This document shows, one piece after another, positions 8,070 through 16,518 of a stretch of DNA of 64,000 bases. Each line of letters begins with the position of its first letter. The first letter of the stretch is position 1. The DNA is from Prosthecobacter sp. SYSU 5D2. Its GTDB lineage: Bacteria > Verrucomicrobiota > Verrucomicrobiia > Verrucomicrobiales > Verrucomicrobiaceae. Location of the stretch: contig NZ_JBBYXL010000005.1 in NCBI RefSeq assembly GCF_039655865.1, forward strand, positions 1 through 64,000, in the 5' to 3' direction. The notes beneath the pieces were generated by a model, which was given only the letters and a program-made list of their open reading frames with translations, did no database searches and was not told the origin of the DNA. The position numbers were made by a program, and so were the translations under genes.

Positions 8070-9085
8070 GGAATCGCAGTTTCCTCCAGCAGGCGCAGTG
8101 CCGTCTCCCCATCCCCGTCCAGGCGGTGAGCCATCACCGGCGCACCGACATCCTGCACATCCTCCGGCAGCACCATCGTCCGCCCCTGCAGCAACGCCCA
8201 GGCACGGGCCGCATTCAGCAACGCCAGTCCGCCACGGGGTGAAAGCCCGCGCCCCTGCGCCCGGCTGGCCTCTAAAAGATCCTGCACATAGTCCAGCAGC
8301 GCAGCGGAGACATGCACCTTCCGCACATTCCCCTGCATCTCCTGCATCTCCGCCCAGGACAAAATCTCCGGCATCGCCCGCAGCATTTCTCGACGGTCCT
8401 GTCCTTGTAAAATGGACCTCTCCGCCACCCGGTCAGGCACCCCCAGCGCCAGCCGCATCAGAAAGCGGTCCAATTGCGACTCCGGCAGCATGAACGTCCC
8501 GATCTGCGAGGACGGATTCTGCGTGGCGATCACAAAAAACGGCTGCGGCAAAGCATGGGTGATGCCGTCCGACGTTACCTTTCCTTCCTCCATCGCCTCC
8601 AGCAGGGCCGACTGCGTCTTCGGAGTCGCCCGGTTGATCTCATCCGCCAGGAGCACCTGGGTGAAAACCGGCCCCTGGTGGAAGACAAACGTCCCCGCTT
8701 CCCGGTCAAAGATGGACGCTCCTAAAATATCCGCCGGCAGCAGGTCACTGGTGAACTGCACCCGCCGGAACTGTAATCCCAGCGCCTGCGCCAGCGCCTG
8801 CGAAAGCAGCGTCTTGCCCACCCCCGGCTGGTCTTCAAACAGCAGATGTCCACGCGCCAGCAGGCAGGTCACTGCCAGCCGGATCACACCTTCCTTTCCC
8901 ACAATGATCTGAGAGACTCCCTCGATCAGGCGTTTCAGACGGTCATGGCATTGGAGCGCCACGGATTCAGGCAACGTGGCATCAGCGAGGGAAATGGGGC
9001 GGGCAGACACAAAAGTGGGGGGATTGGTGATATTTGGAGTGTCGCTTTTTGACCGCCCCGATGGCAAGCCTGTTCCACGATTCAC
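8066..9085 (-). CDS. MoxR-family AAA+ ATPase
   Basis: The protein has an AAA_3 core: Walker A in FEDQPGVGKTLLSQAL, Walker B in VLLADEINRATPKTQSALLEAM, sensor 1 in FVIATQNPSSQ, and a C-terminal AAA_lid region with RGGLALLNAARAWA. Length (about 339 residues) is typical for MoxR. The frame opens with GTG at 9085; an in-frame later start is possible because the first 35 residues are not conserved-looking. It is translationally coupled to the DUF58-transglutaminase gene and likely acts on that membrane protein as a chaperone-like ATPase. The gene diverges from the aminotransferase gene. Confidence 0.92.
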   Translation of the reverse strand: MNRGTGLPSGRSKSDTPNITNPPTFVSARPISLADATLPESVALQCHDRLKRLIEGVSQIIVGKEGVIRLAVTCLLARGHLLFEDQPGVGKTLLSQALAQALGLQFRRVQFTSDLLPADILGASIFDREAGTFVFHQGPVFTQVLLADEINRATPKTQSALLEAMEEGKVTSDGITHALPQPFFVIATQNPSSQIGTFMLPESQLDRFLMRLALGVPDRVAERSILQGQDRREMLRAMPEILSWAEMQEMQGNVRKVHVSAALLDYVQDLLEASRAQGRGLSPRGGLALLNAARAWALLQGRTMVLPEDVQDVGAPVMAHRLDGDGETALRLLEETAIP

Positions 9086-9141
9086 ATTGTTTTTACGTCC
9101 GTTAGTTCCCGCCTGGCCATACCGTATTGTCCTCCTTCCCC

Positions 9142-10479
9142 ATGTCCTATACCTTTCCTCGCTCCACCGAACTCTTCGCCCGCGCCCAAAAAAGCATTGC
9201 TGGCGGCATTAACAGCGGCATCCGCAAAATGGAAGTGCCCGTGCCCCTTTACTTCGACCACGGGCAGGGCAGCCGCCTTTGGGACGTGGATGGCAATGAA
9301 TACGTGGACTTCCAGACCGGTCAGGGTGCCCTCCTCTATGGCCACGCTCCAGCCGGCATGGCGGATGCCATCGCCGCACAGGCCAAAAAGGGCACCCACT
9401 GGGCCGCCCAATGCGAGCTGGAAATTGAGGTGGCCGAGCGCCTGCAAAAGATGATCCCCGGGGCAGAGCGCGTGCGCTTTAACAACTCCGCGACGGAGGT
9501 GGTGCTGGCCGCCTTCCGCCTGGCCCGCGCCCACACGGGGCGCAAGCTCATCCTCAAGTTTGAAGGCCACTACCACGGTTGGGCGGATGAGGGCCTCGTC
9601 GGTTTTTGTCCACCGCCGGACAAGTGGGGCAGCGAGGACGAGCCCACCAATCTGCACCCCAGCCAGGGCGTGATCCCGGAGGTGCTGGACCAGTTTGTCG
9701 TCGTCCGCTGGAATGATTTGGAGCACCTCCGCCGCCGGGTGGACCAGTATCGCGGCCAGATCGCCGCCATCGTTTTTGAGCCGGTACTTTGCAACACCTG
9801 CTGCATGGAGCCTGCCACGGGTCTGCTCCAGACCATCCGCGAGCTGTGCGACCGCGACGGCATGATGATGATCGCCGATGAAACCATCACCGGTTTCCGT
9901 TTCGGCGCAGGCTGCGCGCAGACGCATTACGGCGTCGTGCCGGACCTGACCATCCTGGGCAAGGCCATCGGTGGCGGAGTCCCCTTCGCCGCCCTGGTTG
10001 GAAAGGAAGCCTCCTTTGCCAAATTCCTCAGCGGCGAGGCCGTGCACGCTGGCACCCTCAATGCCAACCCGCTCTGCCTGGCCGCCGCCAAGTGGTGCCT
10101 GGACCAGGTCATCAATCTGGGAGATTCCCACCCGCACCAGATCATCGGCCTCGGCAAAAAGCTCATGGCCGGCCTCCGCACCCTGGCGGATGAACACAGC
10201 ATTCCGCTGCGTCCGCAAGGCCCCGGCCTCGTCTTCCACACCGTTATGCTCAAGCCGGGCGCTGCCGAAGGCCACGTCACCAGCTATCGCGATTACGTGC
10301 AGCGCCACGATGCCCCCCGCTGGGCGCATTTGCGACGCTGTTTGTTAGAAAACGGCCTCCGTGCCATCGAGCGTGGCTTGTGGTTCCTCAGCCTCGCCCA
10401 TACAGAGGCCGACGTGGATGAAGGCCTCAAACGTGCCTCCGCCGCCTTTGCGCGCCATGCGGTGGAATGGAAGGCGTGA
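9142..10479 (+). CDS. class III PLP-dependent aminotransferase (glutamate-1-semialdehyde mutase-like)
   Basis: The 445-residue protein has the class III fold marks: NNSATEVVLAAFRLARAHTG (phosphate-binding), EGHYHGW, the PLP-ring Asp in IADETITGFRFG, and the Schiff-base lysine Lys274 in ILGKAIGGGVPFAAL. It resembles the HemL-like subgroup, but the sequence differs from canonical HemL in several places and the neighbour is an M81 protein, so a catabolic or unknown amino donor reaction is more likely than tetrapyrrole synthesis. I start at ATG 9142, preceded by CCTTCCCC and no Shine-Dalgarno; a TTG at 9127 is in frame. Confidence 0.88.
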   Translation: MSYTFPRSTELFARAQKSIAGGINSGIRKMEVPVPLYFDHGQGSRLWDVDGNEYVDFQTGQGALLYGHAPAGMADAIAAQAKKGTHWAAQCELEIEVAERLQKMIPGAERVRFNNSATEVVLAAFRLARAHTGRKLILKFEGHYHGWADEGLVGFCPPPDKWGSEDEPTNLHPSQGVIPEVLDQFVVVRWNDLEHLRRRVDQYRGQIAAIVFEPVLCNTCCMEPATGLLQTIRELCDRDGMMMIADETITGFRFGAGCAQTHYGVVPDLTILGKAIGGGVPFAALVGKEASFAKFLSGEAVHAGTLNANPLCLAAAKWCLDQVINLGDSHPHQIIGLGKKLMAGLRTLADEHSIPLRPQGPGLVFHTVMLKPGAAEGHVTSYRDYVQRHDAPRWAHLRRCLLENGLRAIERGLWFLSLAHTEADVDEGLKRASAAFARHAVEWKA

Positions 10480-10504
10480 TCCGACATTGGCAGGAGATAA
10501 AAAA

Positions 10505-10574
10505 CCACTAATGCCCAGCAATGAGCACTAATAAAAAAGACAAAACATTAGTGACTATTGCTGGGCATTAGTGG
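10505..10574. repeat. 70-base imperfect palindrome between two plus-strand genes
   Basis: CCACTAATGCCCAGCAAT at 10505-10522 is the reverse complement of ATTGCTGGGCATTAGTGG at 10557-10574, and CACTAAT/ATTAGTG inside continues the pairing. The result is a long cruciform or RNA hairpin with an A-rich loop. It follows the aminotransferase stop by 25 bases, so it can end that transcript, but its length and the repeated ATTAGTG word suggest a dispersed REP-like or MITE-like repeat. Confidence 0.75.
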
Positions 10575-10656
10575 TTTAAAAATTCCCTTCCCCGAATCCT
10601 CGCTCCCCTCATCGTCCCTCTTGAAACCAGCGGATGCACGGAATTTAGATCTTCTT

Positions 10657-10683
10657 TTCCGTGTGTTTCGTGTATTCCGTGGT
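10657..10683 (+). repeat. 9-base tandem repeat, three degenerate units
   Basis: TTCCGTGTG, TTTCGTGTA and TTCCGTGGT stand in direct tandem at 10657-10683, ending 31 bases before the M81 gene start. I recall similar CCGTG/TTCGTG strings in intergenic DNA of Planctomycetes and Verrucomicrobia, but a search would be needed to show it. It may be a regulatory or dispersed repeat. Confidence 0.55.
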
Positions 10684-10713
10684 TGTCTTTGGTCTCAGTG
10701 ACCGACCCCTGAT

Positions 10714-12204
10714 ATGAGCCAGCCCCCCCGCATCCTCTTCGCCGGACTTTTCCATGAAACACACACGTTTCTGGATGGCCTCACCGTCCTGGCCGACTTC
10801 GCCATCCAGCGTGGCGATGACCTGCTGGCGCAAAAGGGCGATGCCTCCCCCTTCGGCGGGGTGCTGGAGCTGGCAGATGAATTCGGCTGGGAAATGCTGC
10901 CCACCGTGGACTACCGCACCCAGCCCAGCGCCATGGTGGAGGATCTCGTCGTCGAAGCCTTCTGGGCCGACTTCCTGGACCACGCCACCCCGCACCTGGA
11001 AGCAGGTATTGATGCCATTTACCTCGTCCTTCACGGGGCCATGGTCTCGCAGTCTTTAGACGATGTGGAGGGCGAGATTTTGGAGCGCCTGCGCGCCCTG
11101 CCCGCTGCGGCCCAGGTGCCTATCTTTGGCGTCTTTGACCTTCATGCCAGCTTCACCCCGCGTATGGCGGCCCTTTCCAACGGCCTCGTCGCCTATCGTG
11201 AAAATCCCCACACCGATGCCCGCGAAGCCGCCTGCGATGCCGCCCGCCTGCTCCAGCGCTGCCTGACCAGCGGTGAAATGCCTAACCAACAATACATTCA
11301 CCCGCCCCTCATGTGGCCGCCCACCGGCACCGGCACGGACAGCGAGCCCATGAAGACGCTGGAGGCCATGGCCCGCGAGATAGAAAAGGAACCCGGTATC
11401 TGGTCCGTCAGCGTCGTCGCGGGCTTCTCCTTTGCCGATACGCCGGATACCGGCGTCAGCTTCGTCATCGCCGCCACCACGGATGCCAGTGCCCACCTGC
11501 AAAAGCTCAGCGACACCGCCTGGGCCATGCGCGAGCAGGGCAACGTCATCGAGCAGCCCGTCTCCCAGATCATCGGCGACCTCGCCACCCCGCCGCCCGG
11601 CCTCACTGTCCTGGTGGAACCGGCGGACAACATCGGCGGCGGTGCCCCAGGTGACTGCACCGGCCTCATGCGCTCCCTCATCCACTGGCGCATCCCAAAC
11701 TGCGCCGTCTGCATGGTGGATGCCGAGGCCGTCGCCAAAGCCCGCCAGTTCCGCGTGGGTGACCGCACCATGGTCTCCATCGGCGGCAAAGGCAGCCGGC
11801 TGGATGCCGGACCTGTCGAGATCGAGGTCGAAGTCATCTCCCACAGCGATGGCCAGTTTGACCTCGAAGACGCCCAAAGCCACCTCGCCTCCATGAGCGG
11901 CGGCAGCTTTGACATGGGCCCCTGCGCCGTCGTCCGGCACAAGGAGCTGACCATCCTCCTCACCAGCGTCAAGACCCCGCCTTTTGACCTCGGCCAGTGG
12001 CGCAGCCAGGGCCTGGAGCCCACCAGCTTCTCCGTCATCGGAGTGAAAGCCGCCGTCGCCCACCGCCGCGCTTATGACCCCATCGCCGCGCAGATGATCT
12101 GGGTCAACACCCCCGGCCCCTGCAGCAGCCAGCTCTCCGCTCTCCCGTATGAAAAAATCCGCCGTCCCATCTACCCACTGGATGTGGATTTTGACAATGC
12201 GTGA
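10714..12204 (+). CDS. M81-family (MlrC-like) metallopeptidase
   Basis: The 496-residue protein has the M81 marks: GLFHETHTF near residue 11, VLHGAMVSQSLDDVEGEIL near 108, FGVFDLHASFTPRM near 140 and YRENPHTDAREAA near 160, supplying the His/Asp ligands of the metal site, plus the C-terminal region with VKAAVAHRRAYDPIA. The type member MlrC degrades linearised microcystin, but most relatives have unknown substrates. There is no signal peptide, so the protein is cytoplasmic. It lies 234 bases after the aminotransferase on the same strand, and the two probably belong to one catabolic step series. No Shine-Dalgarno is seen (GACCCCTGAT before ATG). Confidence 0.9.
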   Translation: MSQPPRILFAGLFHETHTFLDGLTVLADFAIQRGDDLLAQKGDASPFGGVLELADEFGWEMLPTVDYRTQPSAMVEDLVVEAFWADFLDHATPHLEAGIDAIYLVLHGAMVSQSLDDVEGEILERLRALPAAAQVPIFGVFDLHASFTPRMAALSNGLVAYRENPHTDAREAACDAARLLQRCLTSGEMPNQQYIHPPLMWPPTGTGTDSEPMKTLEAMAREIEKEPGIWSVSVVAGFSFADTPDTGVSFVIAATTDASAHLQKLSDTAWAMREQGNVIEQPVSQIIGDLATPPPGLTVLVEPADNIGGGAPGDCTGLMRSLIHWRIPNCAVCMVDAEAVAKARQFRVGDRTMVSIGGKGSRLDAGPVEIEVEVISHSDGQFDLEDAQSHLASMSGGSFDMGPCAVVRHKELTILLTSVKTPPFDLGQWRSQGLEPTSFSVIGVKAAVAHRRAYDPIAAQMIWVNTPGPCSSQLSALPYEKIRRPIYPLDVDFDNA

Positions 12205-12236
12205 CCACGCAACTTTACGTTGCCCAGGATTGCGGC

Positions 12237-12992
12237 TCAACGCCTGCTTTGCACCGCCCGGTTGAGCGTTTCGTCATAAATTTTTCGACGCTCATCCAGG
12301 CCGAGTCCTTTGTTACGGAGGCCGAGCATCTGGCGGTTAATGTCCTCACGCTGGCTGACGCTCAGGCGGGAAAGTTTTTCCACCACTTCTGCCGGCGGTT
12401 TCCTGGGGTAGCCGTCTCCAGAAAAACCTTCGCGATAGTCCACGGCGGCTTTTTTTGCCTCCGCCATCTGGGAGGAGCTTAACGGCGGGAGACTGCCGCC
12501 TGAGCTGCTTCTGGAACTGCTGCCGCCCGTGCTGGACCGGGCTGATTTGGCGGGAGGTTTTTGATAACGGATGGAGACGACCTCACCTCCCTCAATCTGG
12601 ACCTGCGCGGTCCAGGTCTGGCTCCGTGCGGGATCTCCGCCGAGGCCTACCAGCTGCCACCCCTGGAAATTGGCGGTGCGTGAGACCACCTGCGATTGCA
12701 TGGTCTGAGTGTCCAGGAGAGTCGCGAAGACATCCTCCTCCACTTGGGCGACACCTGTGAGGATGAGGTTGTCAGAAATACCCAAGGACCGGGTGAAAGG
12801 AGAACTTTTTGTTAGGGCCTCAAAAGCCTCCCCGTTCATGGGTTGCGGGATCGCCCCGTCATCGGCGGATGAGGTCTGCGCCGGATCAGCGCTTTCCACG
12901 CCCGGCAAGGTAACAGCACTGAATAAACCGGCAATGAGAACACCCCGGGCAATCCCCAGGGCTTTCTTCGTCACGTCATGCGACTGCGTCAT
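12237..12992 (-). CDS. secreted hypothetical protein
   Basis: The product (251 residues from the ATG at 12992; an alternative ATG is at 13016) has a signal-peptide-like region (GIARGVLIAGLFSAVTLPG), a predicted beta-rich middle (about 80-150), a low-complexity serine/glycine linker (SSTGGSSSRSSSGGS) and a charged helical C-terminus (VEKLSRLSVSQREDINRQM). I do not recognise a family. The gene converges on the M81 gene, with 32 bases between stops, and stands alone on its strand. Confidence 0.65.
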   Translation of the reverse strand: MTQSHDVTKKALGIARGVLIAGLFSAVTLPGVESADPAQTSSADDGAIPQPMNGEAFEALTKSSPFTRSLGISDNLILTGVAQVEEDVFATLLDTQTMQSQVVSRTANFQGWQLVGLGGDPARSQTWTAQVQIEGGEVVSIRYQKPPAKSARSSTGGSSSRSSSGGSLPPLSSSQMAEAKKAAVDYREGFSGDGYPRKPPAEVVEKLSRLSVSQREDINRQMLGLRNKGLGLDERRKIYDETLNRAVQSRR

Positions 12993-13120
12993 GAAACCCT
13001 CTACGAGGAGAGTCATGGAAATCCATCAACGCACTCTCTGAAAATCGAACAAGCCTTCTTGCTCCAGTGCCGTCAACCAGCCTTACGGCTAACTTGAAGT
13101 TCGACGTCGGCCGCCGCGGC

Positions 13121-13138
13121 GCACCTGGCAAAAGGTGC
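13121..13138 (-). terminator. weak hairpin downstream of the small basic ORF
   Basis: GCACCT at 13121-13126 pairs with AGGTGC at 13133-13138, and the read on the minus strand places it about 13 bases after the stop of the 53-residue ORF. It has no U tract and is followed by a GC-rich stretch, so termination is only a possibility. Confidence 0.25.
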
Positions 13139-13150
13139 TGTCTTCCATTT

Positions 13151-13312
13151 TCACCCCGCCGCCACACCTGCCTCCGCACTGGACGGAGGTGTCTTTTTGG
13201 CGGTGCCTGAGCGTGCTTTGAGGCTGTTGGCACGGATTTTTTTCAGGCGGCGCAGGAAGCTGGGGCTCAGGCTGTGGAGTTTCAGTCGGCTGTCGAGGTT
13301 GGTGTAGTTCAT
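13151..13312 (-). CDS. possible small basic protein (53 aa)
   Basis: On the minus strand an ATG at 13312 opens MNYTNLDSRLKLHSLSPSFL and continues to a TGA at 13151. The product is 53 residues, strongly basic in its first 40 (many Lys and Arg) and then Ala/Ser/Pro-rich. It fills most of the gap between the secreted protein and the AraC gene. No Shine-Dalgarno is seen. The amino acid mix looks coding and not random, but I know no family for it; an RNA- or DNA-binding role would be a guess from charge alone. Confidence 0.45.
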   Translation of the reverse strand: MNYTNLDSRLKLHSLSPSFLRRLKKIRANSLKARSGTAKKTPPSSAEAGVAAG

Positions 13313-13375
13313 TGCAGAGGGTTTAAGGTTAGACGTGGGGTAGCTTCATTTGTTCGCTTTAAGATGCTGTCGGCC

Positions 13376-14317
13376 TCATGCGGAGAGTTGTCGGGCATTT
13401 GCAAGCGGGGCCGGACCGCGCACCCAGGCACTGGGAGAAATGCCTTTTTCCGCCCGGAAAGCCTGGCTGAAATGGCTCAGGCTGCGGTATCCCACCTCCA
13501 AAGCGGCCTCGCTCGCATTGGCCTGTCCGGCGGCCAGCATCTCCGCCGCTTTTTCAATGCGCAGACGGCGCAAATACAGGCTGATGGTCGTGCCAGCCGC
13601 CTCAGAAAAGGTGCGGGAAAGGTATTGCGGATTGCACCCGCAAAGCCGTGCCAGCTCCTCCAGTGGTGGCGGATCTTCCAGATTGGCCAGCAGCGCCTGC
13701 CGCACCTTGCCAACGCGCTCCAGCGCCACCCGTCGCGTCCGTGTGCAGAACAGCTCCTCGCCCTTTGATTCCGTCAATACCTTGCGGAAGAAAAACTCGC
13801 TCATCCGGCTGCCTTCCAGCAGCTGCCGGGCGGCGGAGCAAAGTGTTGGTGCCATCAGGGACCGGCTCCAGGCCCGGTCCTCAGCCTCCAATGGCCGGGT
13901 GATCAGCGGTGTGACCGGGTGCGGCCCCAGCAGCAGGCTGCGGAAATCGGCGGACATTTCCTGCCGCAGGCTGGTCAGGCTGCCATGCACCCACTCCAGC
14001 GGGAAATGCAGCACCAGGGCCTCATTTCCGCCACCGCCGAGCAGCCGCACTCCTTCAGGCAGCGCTGCCCCAGTGTTCATCCAGACCAGGCTGTTTCCCG
14101 CGATCTCCCGGTGGCGGTGCATGGTCCAGTCCACCCGGATGCCACCATCCAGCAGCAGCAGCGCCATGATGGCTCTGGGCCGCAGCGCTTGCAGCCAATG
14201 CCTGCCCCCGTGCTGGGCATCTGCACCCAGCCAGCGGCTTTCAAAAGCAGGATAAAGCAGGTACACAGGCAGGCAAATGGAAGTGAAGCGTCCCTTCGCG
14301 GACGCACGACGACCCAT
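13376..14317 (-). CDS. AraC-family transcriptional regulator
   Basis: The 313-residue product (ATG at 14317; another at 14350 is in frame) has an unassigned N-terminal sensing half of about 200 residues (HRHREIAGNSLVWMNTG) and a C-terminal double helix-turn-helix: PPPLEELARLCGCNPQYLSR then EAALEVGYRSLSHFSQAFRA, ending in the AraC signature with GISPSAWVR. The layout resembles PchR-like regulators. Its target is unclear; the nearest genes are a membrane protein and a secreted lactonase on the same strand upstream. Confidence 0.9.
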   Translation of the reverse strand: MGRRASAKGRFTSICLPVYLLYPAFESRWLGADAQHGGRHWLQALRPRAIMALLLLDGGIRVDWTMHRHREIAGNSLVWMNTGAALPEGVRLLGGGGNEALVLHFPLEWVHGSLTSLRQEMSADFRSLLLGPHPVTPLITRPLEAEDRAWSRSLMAPTLCSAARQLLEGSRMSEFFFRKVLTESKGEELFCTRTRRVALERVGKVRQALLANLEDPPPLEELARLCGCNPQYLSRTFSEAAGTTISLYLRRLRIEKAAEMLAAGQANASEAALEVGYRSLSHFSQAFRAEKGISPSAWVRGPAPLANARQLSA

Positions 14318-14377
14318 TGCTAGCCAGCAAACCCCTGTCTGGCAACCCATATTTGCGACTGCGTTTCAATAGCATCA

Positions 14378-14764
14378 TCAGCTAAACTTATCCCGCCACT
14401 GTTTGGCGATGATCTCATATAGCTCATACCCCACCTTCACCACATCCTGCGCGATGAAGACCCAGCCTGGCAATACTGCCAGGGCGCAGAACAGGCAGAT
14501 CAGCCCATTGACAATCCGGCCATGAATCATCATCCGGATAGAAAAAACGGTCATGATCAGAGCGACCCCGCCCACCAGATACCACTTCCATTCCGCCGTG
14601 CCCACGAAAGGCGTGGCCAGAGCGGCCATGCCGATCACCAGGAAGGCAGTCGCCCAGCGGTAGCTGGACTGGGCGATACCCTCATGATAGTCAGCAATAT
14701 TCCGTTCCCGCTCGCGCTCCCGCGCGTCAGTCCGATGGTCTGGAGTAAGAAAGGCACCGCTCAT
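14378..14764 (-). CDS. three-TM membrane protein, unknown function
   Basis: The 128-residue product has a charged N-terminus (RERERERNIADYHEG) and three hydrophobic segments at about 38-57, 63-80 and 88-108. It has no motif I recognise; size and layout recall small DUF202-like membrane proteins, but the match is not convincing. It is encoded just after the lactonase gene (6 bases apart) on the same strand, so the two may be co-transcribed. Confidence 0.65.
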   Translation of the reverse strand: MSGAFLTPDHRTDARERERERNIADYHEGIAQSSYRWATAFLVIGMAALATPFVGTAEWKWYLVGGVALIMTVFSIRMMIHGRIVNGLICLFCALAVLPGWVFIAQDVVKVGYELYEIIAKQWRDKFS

Positions 14765-14770
14765 GGCGCA

Positions 14771-15910
14771 CTATTCCAACGCAAGGAAACGAACGCAAAT
14801 GGAGCCTCCTACATTTACCTTTTTCCCAGTGAAGGCCACCTTGCCGGTTTCCTGATCCACCTTAAAGAGCGCTGCCGTGCCGCTGTTCTGGTGGGCCACG
14901 ATCATCCACTTGCCCGTTGGGTCCAGGTTGAAATTGCGCGGGATCTGCCCCTCCGCCGCCGCATTCTGGATCAGCTTCAGCTTCCCTGTCGCTTCATCAC
15001 AGGCGAAAACAGCGATCGTATCGTGCGTGCGGTTGGAGACATAGACAAACTTCCCGTTAGGGTGAACCACCGTCTCCGCCGTGCTGAAGCCCTCCTTGCC
15101 ACGGTCCGCCTCCGGCAGCGTGGAGACGGTCTCGACCTCCGTCAGAGTCCCCTTCTCCGCATCATAGGCAAAGGTCGTCTCCGTCATGGACAGCTCGTTG
15201 TTCACAAAGACAAACTTGCCATTGGGATGAAAGGCCAGATGACGTGGCCCCCCGCCTGCAGGCGTCTTAGCATAGCCATGGTCTGTCATCTCGCCCGTGT
15301 CCGGGTTGATCTTATAAATCAGCACCTTGTCCAGACCCAGGTCACAGGCAAAGGCATAGCGGTTGTCCGGGCTGGCATTGATGCTGTGCGCATGTGGCCC
15401 CGCCTGGCGGCGCTCATTCACACTGCTGCCCTCATGCTGGACAAAAGTCACCGCCTCGCTCAGCGCCCCATCGTCGCCAATCGCATAGCTCGCCACGCTG
15501 CCGCCACTGTAGTTGGCGATCATCGCCATTTTACCTGTCTTGTCCAAGCCCACATGACAGGGCCCTGCGCCCATGGATGAAACTTGGTTGATCAGGCTCA
15601 GTTTGCCATCCGGCAGGTGAATTTGAAACGCGCTCACCCCGCCTTTAGTCTTGTCTCCACCCGGCAGTTCCCCGATGGCATACAGATACTTCTTGCCCGG
15701 ATGGATGGCCAGAAACCCCGGGTTACCTGTCTCCACCGCCAGCGTCGGCTCGCTCAGCTCGCCGGTTGCCGAGTTAAAACTGGAGACATAGATCCCCTTG
15801 CTGCCTGTCTTCGGCGTGGTCTGGCAGCCAAAATACACCAGGTAATTGTCCCCTGCGATGGCAGTGGTCGTCAGGGCGGCAAAGAGAAAGGAAAGGGAAG
15901 CGCGGTTCAT
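14771..15910 (-). CDS. secreted lactonase-family seven-bladed beta-propeller protein
   Basis: I use the ATG at 15910, which gives a clean signal peptide (MNRASLSFLFAALTTTAIAG); an ATG at 15922 is in frame. The 379-residue product belongs to the YbhE/6-phosphogluconolactonase-like lactonase family: repeated blade motifs such as NPGFLAIHPGKKYLYAIGE, GPRHLAFHPNGKFVFVNNE and ETVVHPNGKFVYVSNRTHD, and the His of AGPHAHSINASPDNRYAF. Export to the periplasm argues against a role in the cytoplasmic pentose phosphate pathway; hydrolysis of an extracellular sugar lactone is more likely. A 45-residue-scale repeat periodicity is visible across the whole protein. Confidence 0.9.
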   Translation of the reverse strand: MNRASLSFLFAALTTTAIAGDNYLVYFGCQTTPKTGSKGIYVSSFNSATGELSEPTLAVETGNPGFLAIHPGKKYLYAIGELPGGDKTKGGVSAFQIHLPDGKLSLINQVSSMGAGPCHVGLDKTGKMAMIANYSGGSVASYAIGDDGALSEAVTFVQHEGSSVNERRQAGPHAHSINASPDNRYAFACDLGLDKVLIYKINPDTGEMTDHGYAKTPAGGGPRHLAFHPNGKFVFVNNELSMTETTFAYDAEKGTLTEVETVSTLPEADRGKEGFSTAETVVHPNGKFVYVSNRTHDTIAVFACDEATGKLKLIQNAAAEGQIPRNFNLDPTGKWMIVAHQNSGTAALFKVDQETGKVAFTGKKVNVGGSICVRFLALE

Positions 15911-15999
15911 AAAGGTAAACATGGACCCTGATGAAAACGTTCCTTTCCGTCAAGCCCTCGCATGATATCGCATTGGCAAAAATATCCGCTACTCCTCCG

Positions 16000-16482
16000 T
16001 CACTGGGAATAATGCAGCCTATGCCGCAGTTCCTCGGGCAGTTCCTCTGGGGAGATTTTTTGCACGCCGGAAGGCACGATGACGGACAGGCCGCTGTCAT
16101 CCACTTTCAGGACCCTTACGGTCTGAAGTTTCCGTCCGTCCGCCAGGACAAGTTCAGGTAACGTCTGCCCCATGTAGGACTGCCGGGCAGCCAGGATGAT
16201 GGCCACCTTTTCTTTCCTTAGGCGGTTGAGTTCCTCCTGCAGTTTCTTATCACTCGCCACGACTTCGTTCACCTCTGCTTTCTTGGCCTGGACCTTGTTT
16301 TGCAGATCCAGAAGCTGGGCATAGGCTTGAATTTCAGCCCGTCTGGCTGCTACCCCCTGCTCCTGAACGGCCAGGTTTTTCGCGTAATCCGCGTTCAGCG
16401 CCTTCGCTTCGCTGTATTGGTGATAGAAATACCAGGCGGTTCCACCGGCGGCAAAGATGAGTAGGGCGATGAAGTTTTTCAT
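16000..16482 (-). CDS. membrane-anchored coiled-coil protein, unknown function
   Basis: The 160-residue product has an N-terminal TM anchor (residues 4-20), a long charged coiled coil (about 22-100, with QNKVQAKKAEVNEV and EELNRLRKEKVA) and a small C-terminal region of about 50 residues (LADGRKLQTVRVLKVDDSG) that looks like a compact beta domain. No family recognised. It follows the lipoprotein gene by 36 bases on the same strand, and both are coiled-coil envelope proteins, so a shared structural role is plausible. Confidence 0.65.
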   Translation of the reverse strand: MKNFIALLIFAAGGTAWYFYHQYSEAKALNADYAKNLAVQEQGVAARRAEIQAYAQLLDLQNKVQAKKAEVNEVVASDKKLQEELNRLRKEKVAIILAARQSYMGQTLPELVLADGRKLQTVRVLKVDDSGLSVIVPSGVQKISPEELPEELRHRLHYSQ

Positions 16483-16518
16483 GCGGATGGTGGGAATCTG
16501 GGGTGGGAGGACGCAGCC

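Noticed and set aside
9082-10329. 415-codon minus-strand frame
   Set aside because: Shadow of the class III aminotransferase gene; His/Ala/Gly-rich with no fold signature.
10505-10574. CRISPR repeat-spacer unit
   Set aside because: There is a single inverted pair and no series of evenly spaced direct repeats.
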